Part shown: positions 41,812 through 50,194 of the stretch, one piece after another
Position numbering within the stretch: position 1 is the stretch's first letter
Layout of the letters: every line of letters begins with the position of its first letter
Assembly (NCBI GenBank): GCA_020636915.1
Contig: JACJWV010000020.1
Location: 1 to 64,000 of the forward strand
Length of the DNA: 64,000 nucleotides
Reading direction: 5' to 3'
Source of the DNA: Nocardioides sp.
Lineage (GTDB): Bacteria > Actinomycetota > Actinomycetes > Propionibacteriales > Nocardioidaceae
Program-made: the position numbers and the translations under genes
Notes under the pieces: generated by a model
What the model was told of the DNA's origin: nothing
The model's database searches: none
The model's input: only the letters and a program-made list of their open reading frames with translations

Positions 41812-43983
41812 ATGAGACGCGTCCTGACCGCCGTCGCGGGGGCGGCACTGCTGAGCCTGGTCGCCGCAGGCGTGGCGCCCGCGCTGCCCGCCGCCCGGGC
41901 GGCCGACCCGTGCGCGGCCTGGATGGATCCGCAGGACACCGCGGACCACCGGGCGGACGCGCTGGTCTCGGCGATGACGCTGGACCAGGAGCTCGGGATG
42001 CTGACGTTCAGCGACCCGCCGTGGTTCGCCTTCTACGGCACCGCCGGTCACGTGGACGGCATCGCGGAGCTGTGCGTCCCGGACCTGGTGCTCAGCGACG
42101 CCGGGTCCGGGGTGGCGGGCCTCCAGGTCGCGACCACCGTCTTCCCCTCGGGCGTCGCGCAGGCGGCGACGTGGGACCCGGCCACGCAGCGCCGGCTCGG
42201 GCGCGCGATCGGCGCGGAGGCGTACGCCAAGGGCATCAACGTCATGCTCGGCCCGGGCATGAACATCGCGCGGACGCCGTACAACGGCCGCAACTTCGAG
42301 TACCTCGGTGAGGACCCGTACCTCGCCGCGAGCTCGGCCACCGCGTTCATCCGGGGGATCCAGGACAACCCGGTGCTGGCGAGCGCCAAGCACTTCGCGT
42401 TCAACGACCAGGAGACCGACCGGATGACGGTCGACGTCCACGTCGACGAGCGGACCCGGCGCGAGATCTACCTGCCGCCGTTCGAAGCGGCGGTGAAGCG
42501 GGGGGACGTCGGCTCGGTGATGTGCTCCTACAACCGGGTCGGCGGCGCCTACGCCTGCGAGAACCGGCGGCTGCTCACCGGCTACCTGCGCCACGACTGG
42601 GGCTTCGACGGCTTCGTCGAGTCCGACTGGGGCGCAACCCACTCGACCGGCCCGACGGCGATGGCGGGCATGGACCTGGAGATGCACGCCTCGCCCGTGC
42701 CGCAGCGCTACTTCTCGGCGGACAACCTGCGGGCCGCGCTCGCCGACGGCTCGCTGACCCGGCGGCGGGTCGACGAGATGGTCCGCAACGTGGTGCGCCC
42801 GATGTTCGAGCACGGGCTGTTCGACCACCCGGTCGAGTCCGGGGTGGCGCCGTACCTGAGCGACGTGTCGACGCCCCACACGGCGCTGGCCCGGCGGGTC
42901 GCGGCCGAGAGCACGGTGCTGCTGAAGAACCGCGACGACCTGCTGCCCCTCGAGCAGGACGGCGGTCGCACGATCGCCGTGATCGGCTGGGCGGCCAACC
43001 CGGTCGGCGCCACCGGATCCACGTCGGGCGGCGGCTCGTCGCACGGCTCCGGCATCGACCGGCTGGTCTCGCCGCTCGAGGGCATCGGCTCCGCCGCGCT
43101 CGCCCACGGCGACCGGGTGGTGTACGTCGAGGGGTCGAGCACCGCCGACGCCCGGGCAGCTGCCGTCGCCGCCGACGAGGTGGTCGTGGTCGCGACCGAC
43201 GGGTCCACCGAGGGCAGCGACCGCTCCGACCTGGGGCTCCGGCCGCAGGTGTGCGTGAGCGTGGGCTGCTCAGCCACCCCGAGCAACCAGGAGGCGATGA
43301 TCGCGGCCGCCGCCGCCGCCAACCCGCGCACCGTGGTCGTCCTCGACGTGGGCGGACCGGTGCGGATGCCCTGGCTGTCGGACGCGGGGGCGGTGCTGGT
43401 GCCGTGGTACGGCGGGCTCCAGCACGGCAACGCCCTCGCCGACGTGCTGTACGGCGACGCCGAGCCCGGTGGACGGCTGCCCCAGACCTTCCCGAGGTCG
43501 GAGCAGCAGGTGCGGTTCGACCCGGCCGCCTACCCCGGTGTCGACGGCCAGGAAACCTACGACGAGGGTCTGCTCGTCGGCTACCGCGGCTACGACGCAC
43601 GTGGCGTCCGCCCGCTCTTCCCCTTCGGCTTCGGCTTGGGCTACACGACGTTCGCGTTCCGCGACCTCACGGTGCGGCGGGCCGGCGCGGGCGCCGACGT
43701 CAGCCTCACGGTGCGCAACACCGGCCGCCGGCCCGGCGCGGCGGTGCCGCAGGTCTACGTCTCGTTCCCCGACTCGACCGGTGAGCCGCCGAAGCGGCTC
43801 GAGGGCTTCGAGACGGTCCGGCTCGCGCCCGGCGCGAGCCGGCGGGTGACGATCCACCTCGACCGACGCTCGTTCGCGCACTGGGACCACGGTTGGCGGA
43901 TCGACCCGGGCTCCTACGGCATCGCGGTCGGCCGGTCGTCGCGGGACCTGCCGCTGCACGTCCGCGTCCGGATGGGTGCCTGA
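41812..43983 (+). CDS. Secreted glycoside hydrolase family 3 protein (beta-glucosidase-like)
   Basis: A 723-residue exported protein. The signal peptide (MRRVLTAVAGAALLSLVAAG, cleavage near AARA-ADP) is followed by the GH3 N-terminal barrel: LVLSDAGSGVAG, NVMLGPGMNIART (about 143-155), KHFAFNDQETDR, and the nucleophile Asp272 in VESDWGATH. The C-terminal GH3 domain (about 345-600) and a fibronectin-III-like domain (about 620-720) follow. It releases terminal beta-linked sugars outside the cell. The start is uncertain: the ATG at 41812 has AGGAGG only one base upstream, which is too close, and an in-frame GTG at 41791 would add seven residues. It sits between secA and the Rv3235-like gene, where mycobacteria have no such enzyme. 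Confidence 0.9.
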   Translation: MRRVLTAVAGAALLSLVAAGVAPALPAARAADPCAAWMDPQDTADHRADALVSAMTLDQELGMLTFSDPPWFAFYGTAGHVDGIAELCVPDLVLSDAGSGVAGLQVATTVFPSGVAQAATWDPATQRRLGRAIGAEAYAKGINVMLGPGMNIARTPYNGRNFEYLGEDPYLAASSATAFIRGIQDNPVLASAKHFAFNDQETDRMTVDVHVDERTRREIYLPPFEAAVKRGDVGSVMCSYNRVGGAYACENRRLLTGYLRHDWGFDGFVESDWGATHSTGPTAMAGMDLEMHASPVPQRYFSADNLRAALADGSLTRRRVDEMVRNVVRPMFEHGLFDHPVESGVAPYLSDVSTPHTALARRVAAESTVLLKNRDDLLPLEQDGGRTIAVIGWAANPVGATGSTSGGGSSHGSGIDRLVSPLEGIGSAALAHGDRVVYVEGSSTADARAAAVAADEVVVVATDGSTEGSDRSDLGLRPQVCVSVGCSATPSNQEAMIAAAAAANPRTVVVLDVGGPVRMPWLSDAGAVLVPWYGGLQHGNALADVLYGDAEPGGRLPQTFPRSEQQVRFDPAAYPGVDGQETYDEGLLVGYRGYDARGVRPLFPFGFGLGYTTFAFRDLTVRRAGAGADVSLTVRNTGRRPGAAVPQVYVSFPDSTGEPPKRLEGFETVRLAPGASRRVTIHLDRRSFAHWDHGWRIDPGSYGIAVGRSSRDLPLHVRVRMGA

Positions 43984-43988
43984 GAAGG

Positions 43989-44504
43989 TCAAGCGAACTC
44001 CAGGGCGGTGCAGCACCACCGCTGGTCCGGCGTGCGCACGAACCGGGCGGCGACGGCGCGGGACCGCTCGCCGTACCGCACGTGCGCGCTGACCTCGACC
44101 CGGTCGCGGGCGAGGAAGCAGGTGTGCACGCCGACCACCCGCGGGCGCACCGGCTGCACGCGCCCGTGGCCGGGGAGGTGGTGACCCGCGCGCCCGACCA
44201 GCTGGGCGCGGCGGTCGAGGTCCTGGTAGACCTCGCGCGAGCTCCAGCGCAGCAGCTGGCTGACCGGCCGGTCCCCACCGACGATCTCGACCGCCGCCTG
44301 CACGTAGCGCCCGGCCCACTGCTCGAGGCCGTGGCGCAGCGGCGCCTCGATGGCGGTCACGTCGGCCACCGGTCGCCCGTGCGCGACCACGGTCGGCTCC
44401 GGCGGGTGGACCCGCGGCTGGAGGTCGAGGGCGAGGGTGCCCTGCACGCTCGCCACCGGGGCGGGCCCGAACGTGACGACGTTGTCGAGGTCGTGCCGGC
44501 TCAT
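43989..44504 (-). CDS. Rv3235-family protein (DUF6459)
   Basis: A 171-residue cytoplasmic protein of the actinobacterial Rv3235 family, of unknown function. LRHGLEQWAGRYVQAAVEIVGGDRP (in part, about 58-80), QLLRWSSREVYQDLDRRAQL (about 84-103) and the C-terminal strands VEVSAHVRYGERSRAVAARF and CCTALEF match the family. It is predicted to be a small alpha/beta NTF2-like fold, which is my impression only. The ATG at 44504 overlaps the stop of the LysM gene by 4 bases. The family is a fixed neighbour of secA in actinobacteria. The 5-base gap to the convergent GH3 gene leaves no room for a terminator. Confidence 0.82.
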   Translation of the reverse strand: MSRHDLDNVVTFGPAPVASVQGTLALDLQPRVHPPEPTVVAHGRPVADVTAIEAPLRHGLEQWAGRYVQAAVEIVGGDRPVSQLLRWSSREVYQDLDRRAQLVGRAGHHLPGHGRVQPVRPRVVGVHTCFLARDRVEVSAHVRYGERSRAVAARFVRTPDQRWCCTALEFA

Positions 44505-45130
44505 CGGGTCTCCTTCGCGGGGGCGGGGATCCGCAGCCGCTCGGCGGGGCGGATCAGGTCGGGGTCGGCGCCGACGACCGACCGGTTGGCCGCGTAGAGC
44601 TCGGTCCACCGGTTGCCGTCGCCGAGGTGCTCCTCGGCGAGCTCCCACAGGGAGTCGCCGGGCTGCACGGTCGCCGCGCGGGCGGGCGCCGAACCTCCCC
44701 GGCGGACCTGCGCACCACCGTGCGGGCGGTCGGGGAGGGGGAGGCCGGCGATCGCGGAGGCCACCACGGCGGCCGCCTTCTGCGGCCCGTCGTGACGACC
44801 CGGCGCGGCGCCGGCCGGTGCGGCGAGCCCGGCGACCATCGCCACCCCGCAGGCGGCCAGCAGCGCCCGTCGTACCGGCCCCGGCACGCCCACGAACCGC
44901 GTCCCGCCGCCCGCAGCGGCCTCGACGCTCACCGCCACGCCCACGACGCCCAGCCAGGTGGCCGCCGCGGCCGCGACGACCGCGCAGATCCGCACCAGGG
45001 CGCCGTCGAGCCCGGGTGCCGGGGCGAGCGCGGCCGGGAGCAGCCAGGCGACCAGGGCGACGCTTGCGCCGGCGGCGGTGCCGCCGACGGCGAGACAGCG
45101 GTGGAGCGGAGCTGGCATCCCGAGAGCCAA
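44501..45130 (-). CDS. Membrane-anchored LysM-domain protein
   Basis: A 209-residue protein with three hydrophobic helices (about 13-35, 43-68 and 85-108), then an extracytoplasmic linker and a single LysM domain (about 153-205: VQPGDSLWELAEEHLGDGNR, NRSVVGADPDLIRPAERLRIP). LysM binds N-acetylglucosamine-containing glycans such as peptidoglycan. An in-frame ATG at 45118 is an alternative start. It is first in a leftward pair with the Rv3235-like gene, coupled by an ATGA overlap. Its promoter is probably at 45157-45185. A role at the cell wall is clear from the domain; the exact job is not. Confidence 0.85.
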   Translation of the reverse strand: MALGMPAPLHRCLAVGGTAAGASVALVAWLLPAALAPAPGLDGALVRICAVVAAAAATWLGVVGVAVSVEAAAGGGTRFVGVPGPVRRALLAACGVAMVAGLAAPAGAAPGRHDGPQKAAAVVASAIAGLPLPDRPHGGAQVRRGGSAPARAATVQPGDSLWELAEEHLGDGNRWTELYAANRSVVGADPDLIRPAERLRIPAPAKETR

Positions 45131-45156
45131 TCTGTGCGTTTGCGTATGTTTGTTTC

Positions 45157-45185
45157 AGGATGCGCGTGTCTTCGTGCGTCGTCAA
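45157..45185 (-). promoter_or_regulatory. Predicted promoter of the LysM gene
   Basis: Read leftward, TTGACG (45185-45180) and CATCCT (45162-45157) are 17 bases apart, in an AT-richer patch that continues with AAACAAACATACGCAAACGC. The rest of the 207-base divergent gap (to 45337) shows no other clear signal. Confidence 0.45.
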
Positions 45186-45337
45186 TCGCTCGTCCACAGG
45201 CTGTGGGGCCGGTGGAGCGGCCCTGCCTGAGCGGTCGCCACACTCACCCGGTCCGGGTGGTGTGAGCGGCCGACCGCCCCGCGACACTGCTGACTGGCCT
45301 CCGTGAGCGAGCCGGAGGGAGCCGGGGGAGGAGGGTC

Positions 45338-46093
45338 ATGACGCAGCGCGGTGGGGACGTCGACGAGGACCGTCCGCCGGCCCGGCAGGCGCGCTGGCTG
45401 ACCCCCGTCCGGCTCAACGGCCTGGTCGCGACGCTGTTCGTCATCGGTTCGTCGTGCTTCGTGCTGGGGTCGGTCCCGGCCTACCTGGACGCAGTGGGGA
45501 CGACGGTGGACGGCGTGACCTACTTCGTCGGCTCGATCTTCTTCACCTCGGCCTCCCTGGGGCAGCTCCTCCAGGCGCAGACGCCGGAGATGACCGGGGT
45601 CGACGAGCAGGGGCAGCACCGACGCACCCGGGTCCGGTGGTTCGCCTGGCTGCCCCACGACCGGAACTGGCTCGCCGCGGCCTCGCAGTTCCCGGGCACG
45701 GTCTTCTTCAACGTGAGCACGTTCGCCGCGCTGGCCGACTACGCCAGCTTCCAGGACGAGGACCAGCAGGTCTGGCGACCCGACTTCTTCGGTTCCACCC
45801 TCTTCCTCGTCGCCAGCTTCTTCGCCCTGCTCGCCCTCGAGCAGCGCGGGCTGCGGCGCCAGCTGCGGACGCTCCCCGGCCAGATCGCCTGGCTCAACAT
45901 GCTGGGGTCGGTGTTCTTCATGGTGTCGGCGTTCGCTGCCTTCGTGCTGCCCAGCGGACAGCTGGTCGACGACGCGCTCGCCGTGGGGGGCACGCTGTTC
46001 GGTGCCGTGTGCTTCCTCGTCGGCGCCGCCCTGATGTTCCCCGCCTGGCGCCACGAGGTGCGGGCGGCCACCCCCGCAGGAGGACATGGATGA
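45338..46093 (+). CDS. Unrecognised multi-pass membrane protein
   Basis: A 251-residue protein with about six hydrophobic helices in three pairs: about 28-50 and 60-80, 115-140 and 150-168, and 183-205 and 212-232. Features include VGSIFFTSASLGQLLQAQTPE, WFAWLPHDRNWLAAASQFPGT (in part) and VFFNVSTFAALADY. The N-terminal 20 residues are charged. It may belong to the YrhK-like membrane family, but I am not sure. No catalytic motif is apparent. Its stop overlaps the DUF2252 start by 4 bases (ATGA) and a shared AGGAGGAC ribosome-binding site lies at the junction, so the two proteins are probably made in fixed ratio. Confidence 0.75.
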   Translation: MTQRGGDVDEDRPPARQARWLTPVRLNGLVATLFVIGSSCFVLGSVPAYLDAVGTTVDGVTYFVGSIFFTSASLGQLLQAQTPEMTGVDEQGQHRRTRVRWFAWLPHDRNWLAAASQFPGTVFFNVSTFAALADYASFQDEDQQVWRPDFFGSTLFLVASFFALLALEQRGLRRQLRTLPGQIAWLNMLGSVFFMVSAFAAFVLPSGQLVDDALAVGGTLFGAVCFLVGAALMFPAWRHEVRAATPAGGHG

Positions 46094-47502
46094 CGACCAC
46101 GACGACGGCGACGACGGCCGCACCCGGCTCACGCAAGGAGATGGCGGCGCTCGGCAAGGCAGCCCGGGGCGTGGTCCCCCTGGAGGAGCTGGCCCGGCTG
46201 GAGCCGCCGGCCGGCCGGGACCTGGTCGCGACGCTGACGGCTCAGGCGGAGACGCGGGTCCCCGAGCTCGTGCCGGTCCGGCACTCCCGGATGGCCGCCA
46301 CGCCGTTCACGTTCTTCCGCGGCGCGGCGGCACCGATGGCCGCCGACCTCGCCGGGACGGCAGACACCGGCCTGCGGGTGCAGCTGTGCGGAGATGCCCA
46401 CCTGGCGAACTTCGGCATCTACGGCTCGCCGGAGCGCAACCTCGTCTTCGACCTCAACGACTTCGACGAGACCCTGCCGGGCCCCTTCGAGTGGGACGTC
46501 AAGCGCCTGGTCACCAGTCTGGAGGTCGCGGCCCGGGCCAATGCGGTCGCGGACAAGGAGCGGCGCAGGATCCTGGTCGAGGCCGGTGCGGCGTACCGCG
46601 AGGCGATGCGCACGTTCGCCGACCAGCCGTTGCGTGAGGTCTGGTACGGCCACGTCCGGATCGACGCCGAGCTCGCGGCGGCTCGCAAGCACCTACCCCC
46701 CGACCGCTTCGCGGCCATGGAGAAGATCCTCACCAAGGCGCGGAGCCGGGACACGGCGCAGGCCATGAAGAAGCTGACGACGGTGACCGACGGGGAGCGC
46801 CGGATCCTCAGCGACCCACCGCTCGTGGTGCCGATCGAGGAGCTGTTCCCCGACCGGACCGTCGACGAGGTGTACGACGCTCTCAGGGGCATCCTGGCCC
46901 AGTACGCCGGCACCTTGCCCTCGAATCGCCGGCACCTGCTGCACCAGTACCGCCTGGTCCAGGTGGCGCGCAAGGTGGTCGGCGTCGGCAGCGTCGGCAC
47001 CCAGGCCTGGGTGCTGCTGCTGGAGTCGCGCGACGGGACCGACTGGCTGTTCCTGCAGGCCAAGGAGGCCCAGGAGTCGGTGCTCGCGCCGTACGCCGGT
47101 GCCAGCGCCCAGGACAACCAGGGCGAGCGCGTGGTCGCCGGCCAGCTCCTCATGCAGGCCGTCAGCGACCCGTTCCTGGGCTGGCAGCGGGCCCAGCAGG
47201 CCGGCCAGGTCCAGCGCGACTACTACGTGCGCCAGCTGCGCGACTGGAAGGCCTCGCTCCCGGTCGAGCAGATGCTGCCCTCCGGCCTCGAGCTCTACGG
47301 CAAGCTCTGCGCCACGACCCTGGCACGCGCCCACGCCCGCTCCGGCAACCGCGTCAGCATCGCGGCGTACCTCGGGAAGAGCGACCGGTTCGAGAAGGCG
47401 ATCGCGGCCTTCGCCGAGGCCTATGCGGACCTCAACGACCGCGACCACGCGACCCTCGTCGCGGCGATCGCGGACGGGCGCCTGCCGGCCGCGGAGGGTT
47501 GA
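46090..47502 (+). CDS. DUF2252 kinase-like protein
   Basis: A 470-residue soluble protein of the DUF2252 family. The fold is related to aminoglycoside phosphotransferases and other protein-kinase-like enzymes. TPFTFFRGAAAPMAADLA (about 74-91) is the family start. LCGDAHLANFGIYGS (about 99-113) corresponds to the catalytic-loop HGDxxxxN region. FDLNDFDETLPGPFEWDVKR (about 119-138) supplies the metal-binding Asp residues. KEAQESVLAPYAG (about 326-338) is another signature. A phosphotransferase role is inferred from these motifs; the substrate is unknown. It is translationally coupled to the upstream membrane protein. The Thr-rich start (MTTTTTATT) is disordered. Confidence 0.85.
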   Translation: MTTTTTATTAAPGSRKEMAALGKAARGVVPLEELARLEPPAGRDLVATLTAQAETRVPELVPVRHSRMAATPFTFFRGAAAPMAADLAGTADTGLRVQLCGDAHLANFGIYGSPERNLVFDLNDFDETLPGPFEWDVKRLVTSLEVAARANAVADKERRRILVEAGAAYREAMRTFADQPLREVWYGHVRIDAELAAARKHLPPDRFAAMEKILTKARSRDTAQAMKKLTTVTDGERRILSDPPLVVPIEELFPDRTVDEVYDALRGILAQYAGTLPSNRRHLLHQYRLVQVARKVVGVGSVGTQAWVLLLESRDGTDWLFLQAKEAQESVLAPYAGASAQDNQGERVVAGQLLMQAVSDPFLGWQRAQQAGQVQRDYYVRQLRDWKASLPVEQMLPSGLELYGKLCATTLARAHARSGNRVSIAAYLGKSDRFEKAIAAFAEAYADLNDRDHATLVAAIADGRLPAAEG

Positions 47503-47530
47503 GCGGGCGCCCACCGGGCACGCTCGCGGC

Positions 47531-48061
47531 ATGGCCTGGGAGGAGGAGCTCTTCGGCGTCCTCGACGACCTCGAGCAGCAGGCCGAGGCCGCGTTCGACG
47601 CCGGGCGCGACGCGGACCTCGCCGACCGGAGCCGCAGCGCCTACCGCGAGGTCACCCTGGCCTCCCGGATGTTCGCGTCGATCGGCACCGCGCTCCGGCT
47701 CGACGTGACCGGGGTCGGCACCGTGTCCGGGGTGCTCGACCGGGTCGGCTCGGGGTGGTGCCTGCTCGGCGGCCCGGGCCAGGACTGGGTGGTGCGACTC
47801 CCGGCCGTCACCGCCGTCCACGGCGCGGCGGAGCGGTCGGTGCCCGAGGTGGCGTGGTCGCCGCTGGCCCGGCTGGGCCTGGGGTCCGCGCTGCGCCGGC
47901 TCGCCGACGCCGGCGAGCGGTGCGTCCTGCACCTGCTGGACGGCACGTCCCACGACGCGGTCCTGCGACGGATCGGAGCCGACTTCGTGGAAGTCACCGT
48001 CGGGGAGGGCCGGACGGTGCTCGTCGCCCTCGACGCGCTCGCCGCGGTGCAGTCACGCTAG
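47531..48061 (+). CDS. Unrecognised 176-residue protein
   Basis: A conserved-looking small soluble protein. The N-terminal helix (about 1-45, EEELFGVLDDLEQQAEAAFDAGR, shown in part) is acidic. It is followed by beta-rich segments (ALRLDVTGVGTVSGVLDRVG, WCLLGGPGQDWVVRLPAVTA) and a C-terminal half resembling a small beta-barrel (CVLHLLDGTSHDAVLRRIGADFVEV). The pattern suggests an Sm-like or SH3-like fold, but no family is assigned. The ATG at 47531 has no strong ribosome-binding site. It converges on tatB across 61 bases. Similar short genes lie near tatB and mrp in related genomes, I believe, but this is not certain. Confidence 0.65.
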   Translation: MAWEEELFGVLDDLEQQAEAAFDAGRDADLADRSRSAYREVTLASRMFASIGTALRLDVTGVGTVSGVLDRVGSGWCLLGGPGQDWVVRLPAVTAVHGAAERSVPEVAWSPLARLGLGSALRRLADAGERCVLHLLDGTSHDAVLRRIGADFVEVTVGEGRTVLVALDALAAVQSR

Positions 48062-48122
48062 CTGACGGCGCTCCGGCGGTGACGGTCGGCGTCCGGCCGC
48101 ACGACGCCCGCCGACGTCACGC

Positions 48123-48458
48123 TCAGGTGGCGTCGGCGTCGTACGGCGGGACCTCGCCCTCGTCGAGCGGGCGCTGGCCGCGCCGGGCGGGCCGCACCGG
48201 CTCGTCGTCGTCCTCCTCCATCGCCTCGGCGATGTGGCGCTTGACGATCTCGCGGGGGTCGAGGTCGCGGAGCTCGAGGTCGGCGTACTCGGGACCGAGC
48301 TCGGCGCGCAGCTCGTCACGTGCGTTGTCGGCCATCCGCTTGACGCGGCGGACCATCTGACCGGCCTGGCGGGCCAGCTCGGGCAGGCGGTCGGGGCCGA
48401 AGACGAGGACGGCGACGAACGCGATGACCGCGAACTCCGGAAGGCCGACCCCGAACAC
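48123..48458 (-). CDS. tatB: Twin-arginine translocase subunit TatB
   Basis: A 111-residue single-span protein. MFGVGLPEFAVIAFVAVLVFG (2-21 form the N-terminal membrane helix) is followed by the hinge GPDRLPE and an amphipathic helix (about 28-60, LARQAGQMVRRVKRMADNA), as in the TatA/TatB family. The acidic tail (MEEDDDE) is typical of TatB rather than TatA. TatB recognises twin-arginine signal peptides with TatC, which is not in the window. It is last in a leftward run with mrp, 12 bases after the mrp stop, an order also known in mycobacteria. Confidence 0.93.
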   Translation of the reverse strand: MFGVGLPEFAVIAFVAVLVFGPDRLPELARQAGQMVRRVKRMADNARDELRAELGPEYADLELRDLDPREIVKRHIAEAMEEDDDEPVRPARRGQRPLDEGEVPPYDADAT

Positions 48459-48470
48459 GCGCGCCCCGGC

Positions 48471-49634
48471 CTAGAACTTGCTGGTCGGCGTCAACCCGAG
48501 CTGCATGCCGGCGAGCCCGCGGCCGCGTCCGGAGAGCTTCTCGGCCACCGCGGCCAGGACCCGGGCGCCCGGAGCGGTCGGGTCGGACTCGACGACCGGC
48601 TTGCCGGCGTCGCCGCCCTCGCGCAGCGACGGGTCGATCGGGATCTGGCCCAGGACGGGCACGTCGTAGCCGAAGCGCGACGAGAGCGTGGCCGCGACCC
48701 GGTCGCCGCCGCCGGCGCCGAAGATCTCGAGGCGGTGCTCGGTGCCCTCCGCGGTGCAGTGGGGGCACGGCAGGTAGCTCATGTTCTCGACGACGCCCAC
48801 CACGCGCTGGTGCATCATCGACGCCATCGTGCCGGCGCGCTCGGCGACCTCGGCCGCGGCCTCCTGCGGCGTGGTCACCACGACGACCTCCGCGCCCGGC
48901 AGGTGCTGGCCGAGCGAGATCGCGACGTCGCCGGTGCCCGGCGGCAGGTCGAGCAGCAGCACGTCGAGGTCGCCCCAGTAGACGTCGGCCAGCATCTGGA
49001 CCAGCGCCCGGTCGAGCATGGGTCCGCGCCACGCGACCACCTGGTCACGTCGCGGCTTCAGCATCCCGATCGAGATGACGGACACGCCCGACGGGGTCGG
49101 CACCGGCATGATGAGGTCCTCGACCTGGGTCGGGCGCTGGTCGGCGACGCCGAGCATCGCGGGCACCGAGTGGCCGTAGATGTCCGCGTCGACCACGCCG
49201 ACCTTGAGGCCCTGGGCCGCCATCGCGAGGGCGAGGTTGACGGTGACCGACGACTTGCCGACACCGCCCTTGCCGCTGGCGATCGCGAAGACCTTGGTGA
49301 GGGAGCCGGGCTGCGCGAAGGGGATCTCGCGCTGGGCCTGGCCGCCGCGCAGGACCTCCTGCAGGCCGGCGCGCTGCTCGGCGCTCATCACGCCCAGGCT
49401 GAGGTCGACGCCGGTGATGCCGTCGACCGCGCCGACCGCGGCGGTGACGTCGCGGTTGATGGTGTCCTTCATCGGGCAGCCGGCCACCGTCAGCAGCACC
49501 GTCAGGTGCGCGACGCCGGCGTCGTCGACCTCGACGGAGTCGACCATGCCGAGCTCGGTGATCGGGCGCTTGATCTCGGGGTCGTTGACGGTCGCCAGCG
49601 CGGCGTCGACCCGCTCGAGGAGGGTGCTGCTCAT
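48471..49634 (-). CDS. mrp: Mrp/NBP35-family iron-sulfur cluster carrier ATPase
   Basis: A 387-residue cytosolic P-loop protein. An N-terminal MIP18/DUF59 domain (about 1-95, DAALATVNDPEIKRPITELGM, shown in part) precedes the ATPase with ASGKGGVGKSSVTVN (about 118-132, deviant Walker A), VDADIYGHSVP (about 146-156) and LLLDLPPGTGDVAIS (about 225-239). CPHC in SYLPCPHC (about 288-295) is the cluster-binding pair. It binds and delivers 4Fe-4S clusters to apoproteins. Codon start ATG 49634 is supported by a TAGACT -10 box 8 bases upstream. It is followed by tatB, and the DUF1003 gene lies just upstream. Confidence 0.94.
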   Translation of the reverse strand: MSSTLLERVDAALATVNDPEIKRPITELGMVDSVEVDDAGVAHLTVLLTVAGCPMKDTINRDVTAAVGAVDGITGVDLSLGVMSAEQRAGLQEVLRGGQAQREIPFAQPGSLTKVFAIASGKGGVGKSSVTVNLALAMAAQGLKVGVVDADIYGHSVPAMLGVADQRPTQVEDLIMPVPTPSGVSVISIGMLKPRRDQVVAWRGPMLDRALVQMLADVYWGDLDVLLLDLPPGTGDVAISLGQHLPGAEVVVVTTPQEAAAEVAERAGTMASMMHQRVVGVVENMSYLPCPHCTAEGTEHRLEIFGAGGGDRVAATLSSRFGYDVPVLGQIPIDPSLREGGDAGKPVVESDPTAPGARVLAAVAEKLSGRGRGLAGMQLGLTPTSKF

Positions 49635-49642
49635 GATCGCCG

Positions 49643-49648
49643 AGTCTA
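49643..49648 (-). promoter_or_regulatory. Leaderless-type -10 box (TAGACT) for mrp
   Basis: Read leftward, TAGACT ends 8 bases before the ATG at 49634; it overlaps the end of the DUF1003 gene. Confidence 0.5.
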
Positions 49649-50194
49649 CGTGGGCGCGTTCTCGGTCTCGCCGTCGCCCGGGTGAGACTGCCCACGCTCC
49701 TGCTCGCGCTCCTCGAGGTCGGCGAGCAGGCTCCGCAGCTCCGAGCGCAGGAAGTCGCGGGTCGCGACCTCGCCGACCGCCATCCGCAGCGACGCCACCT
49801 CGCGGGCGAGGAACTCCATGTCGGCGTGCGCCCGGGCGTCGGCCTGGCGGTCCTGCTCGGCGATGACCCGGTCGCGGGCCTCCTGGCGGTTCTGCGCGAG
49901 CAGGATCAGCGGGGCGGCGTACGACGCCTGGAGGCTGAGCATCAGCGTCAGGAAGATGAAGGGGTAGTCGTCGAACCGCAGGTCCGGGGGTGCCGCGATG
50001 TTCCAGCCGACCCAGAACAGCACGAACAGGGTCATGTAGATGAGGAACTGGGCGGTGCCCATGAACCGGGCGAACTGCTCGGCGAAGACCCCGAACGTGT
50101 CGGAGTTGTACGTCGGCCGCCGGACCAGCGGGGGACGGCGCAGGTCCTTCGGGGTGTCGAGGCGGGGGCCGCGGTCGCCCATCCGGTCGCTCAT
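49646..50194 (-). CDS. DUF1003 membrane protein
   Basis: A 182-residue protein. FMGTAQFLIYMTLFVLFWVGWN (in part, about 44-63) and YPFIFLTLMLSLQASYAAPLIL (in part, about 76-95) are two membrane helices. A long amphipathic C-terminal helix (about 100-165, charged and coiled-coil-like: QNRQEARDRVIAEQDRQADA) follows in the cytoplasm. The family is found across bacteria; its function is not known. Its GTG/ATG region overlaps the stop of the MgtE-like gene by 4 bases, so the pair is coupled. The membrane helices here and the soluble MgtE-like domain there could form one magnesium-related complex, which is speculation. Confidence 0.85.
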   Translation of the reverse strand: MSDRMGDRGPRLDTPKDLRRPPLVRRPTYNSDTFGVFAEQFARFMGTAQFLIYMTLFVLFWVGWNIAAPPDLRFDDYPFIFLTLMLSLQASYAAPLILLAQNRQEARDRVIAEQDRQADARAHADMEFLAREVASLRMAVGEVATRDFLRSELRSLLADLEEREQERGQSHPGDGETENAPT

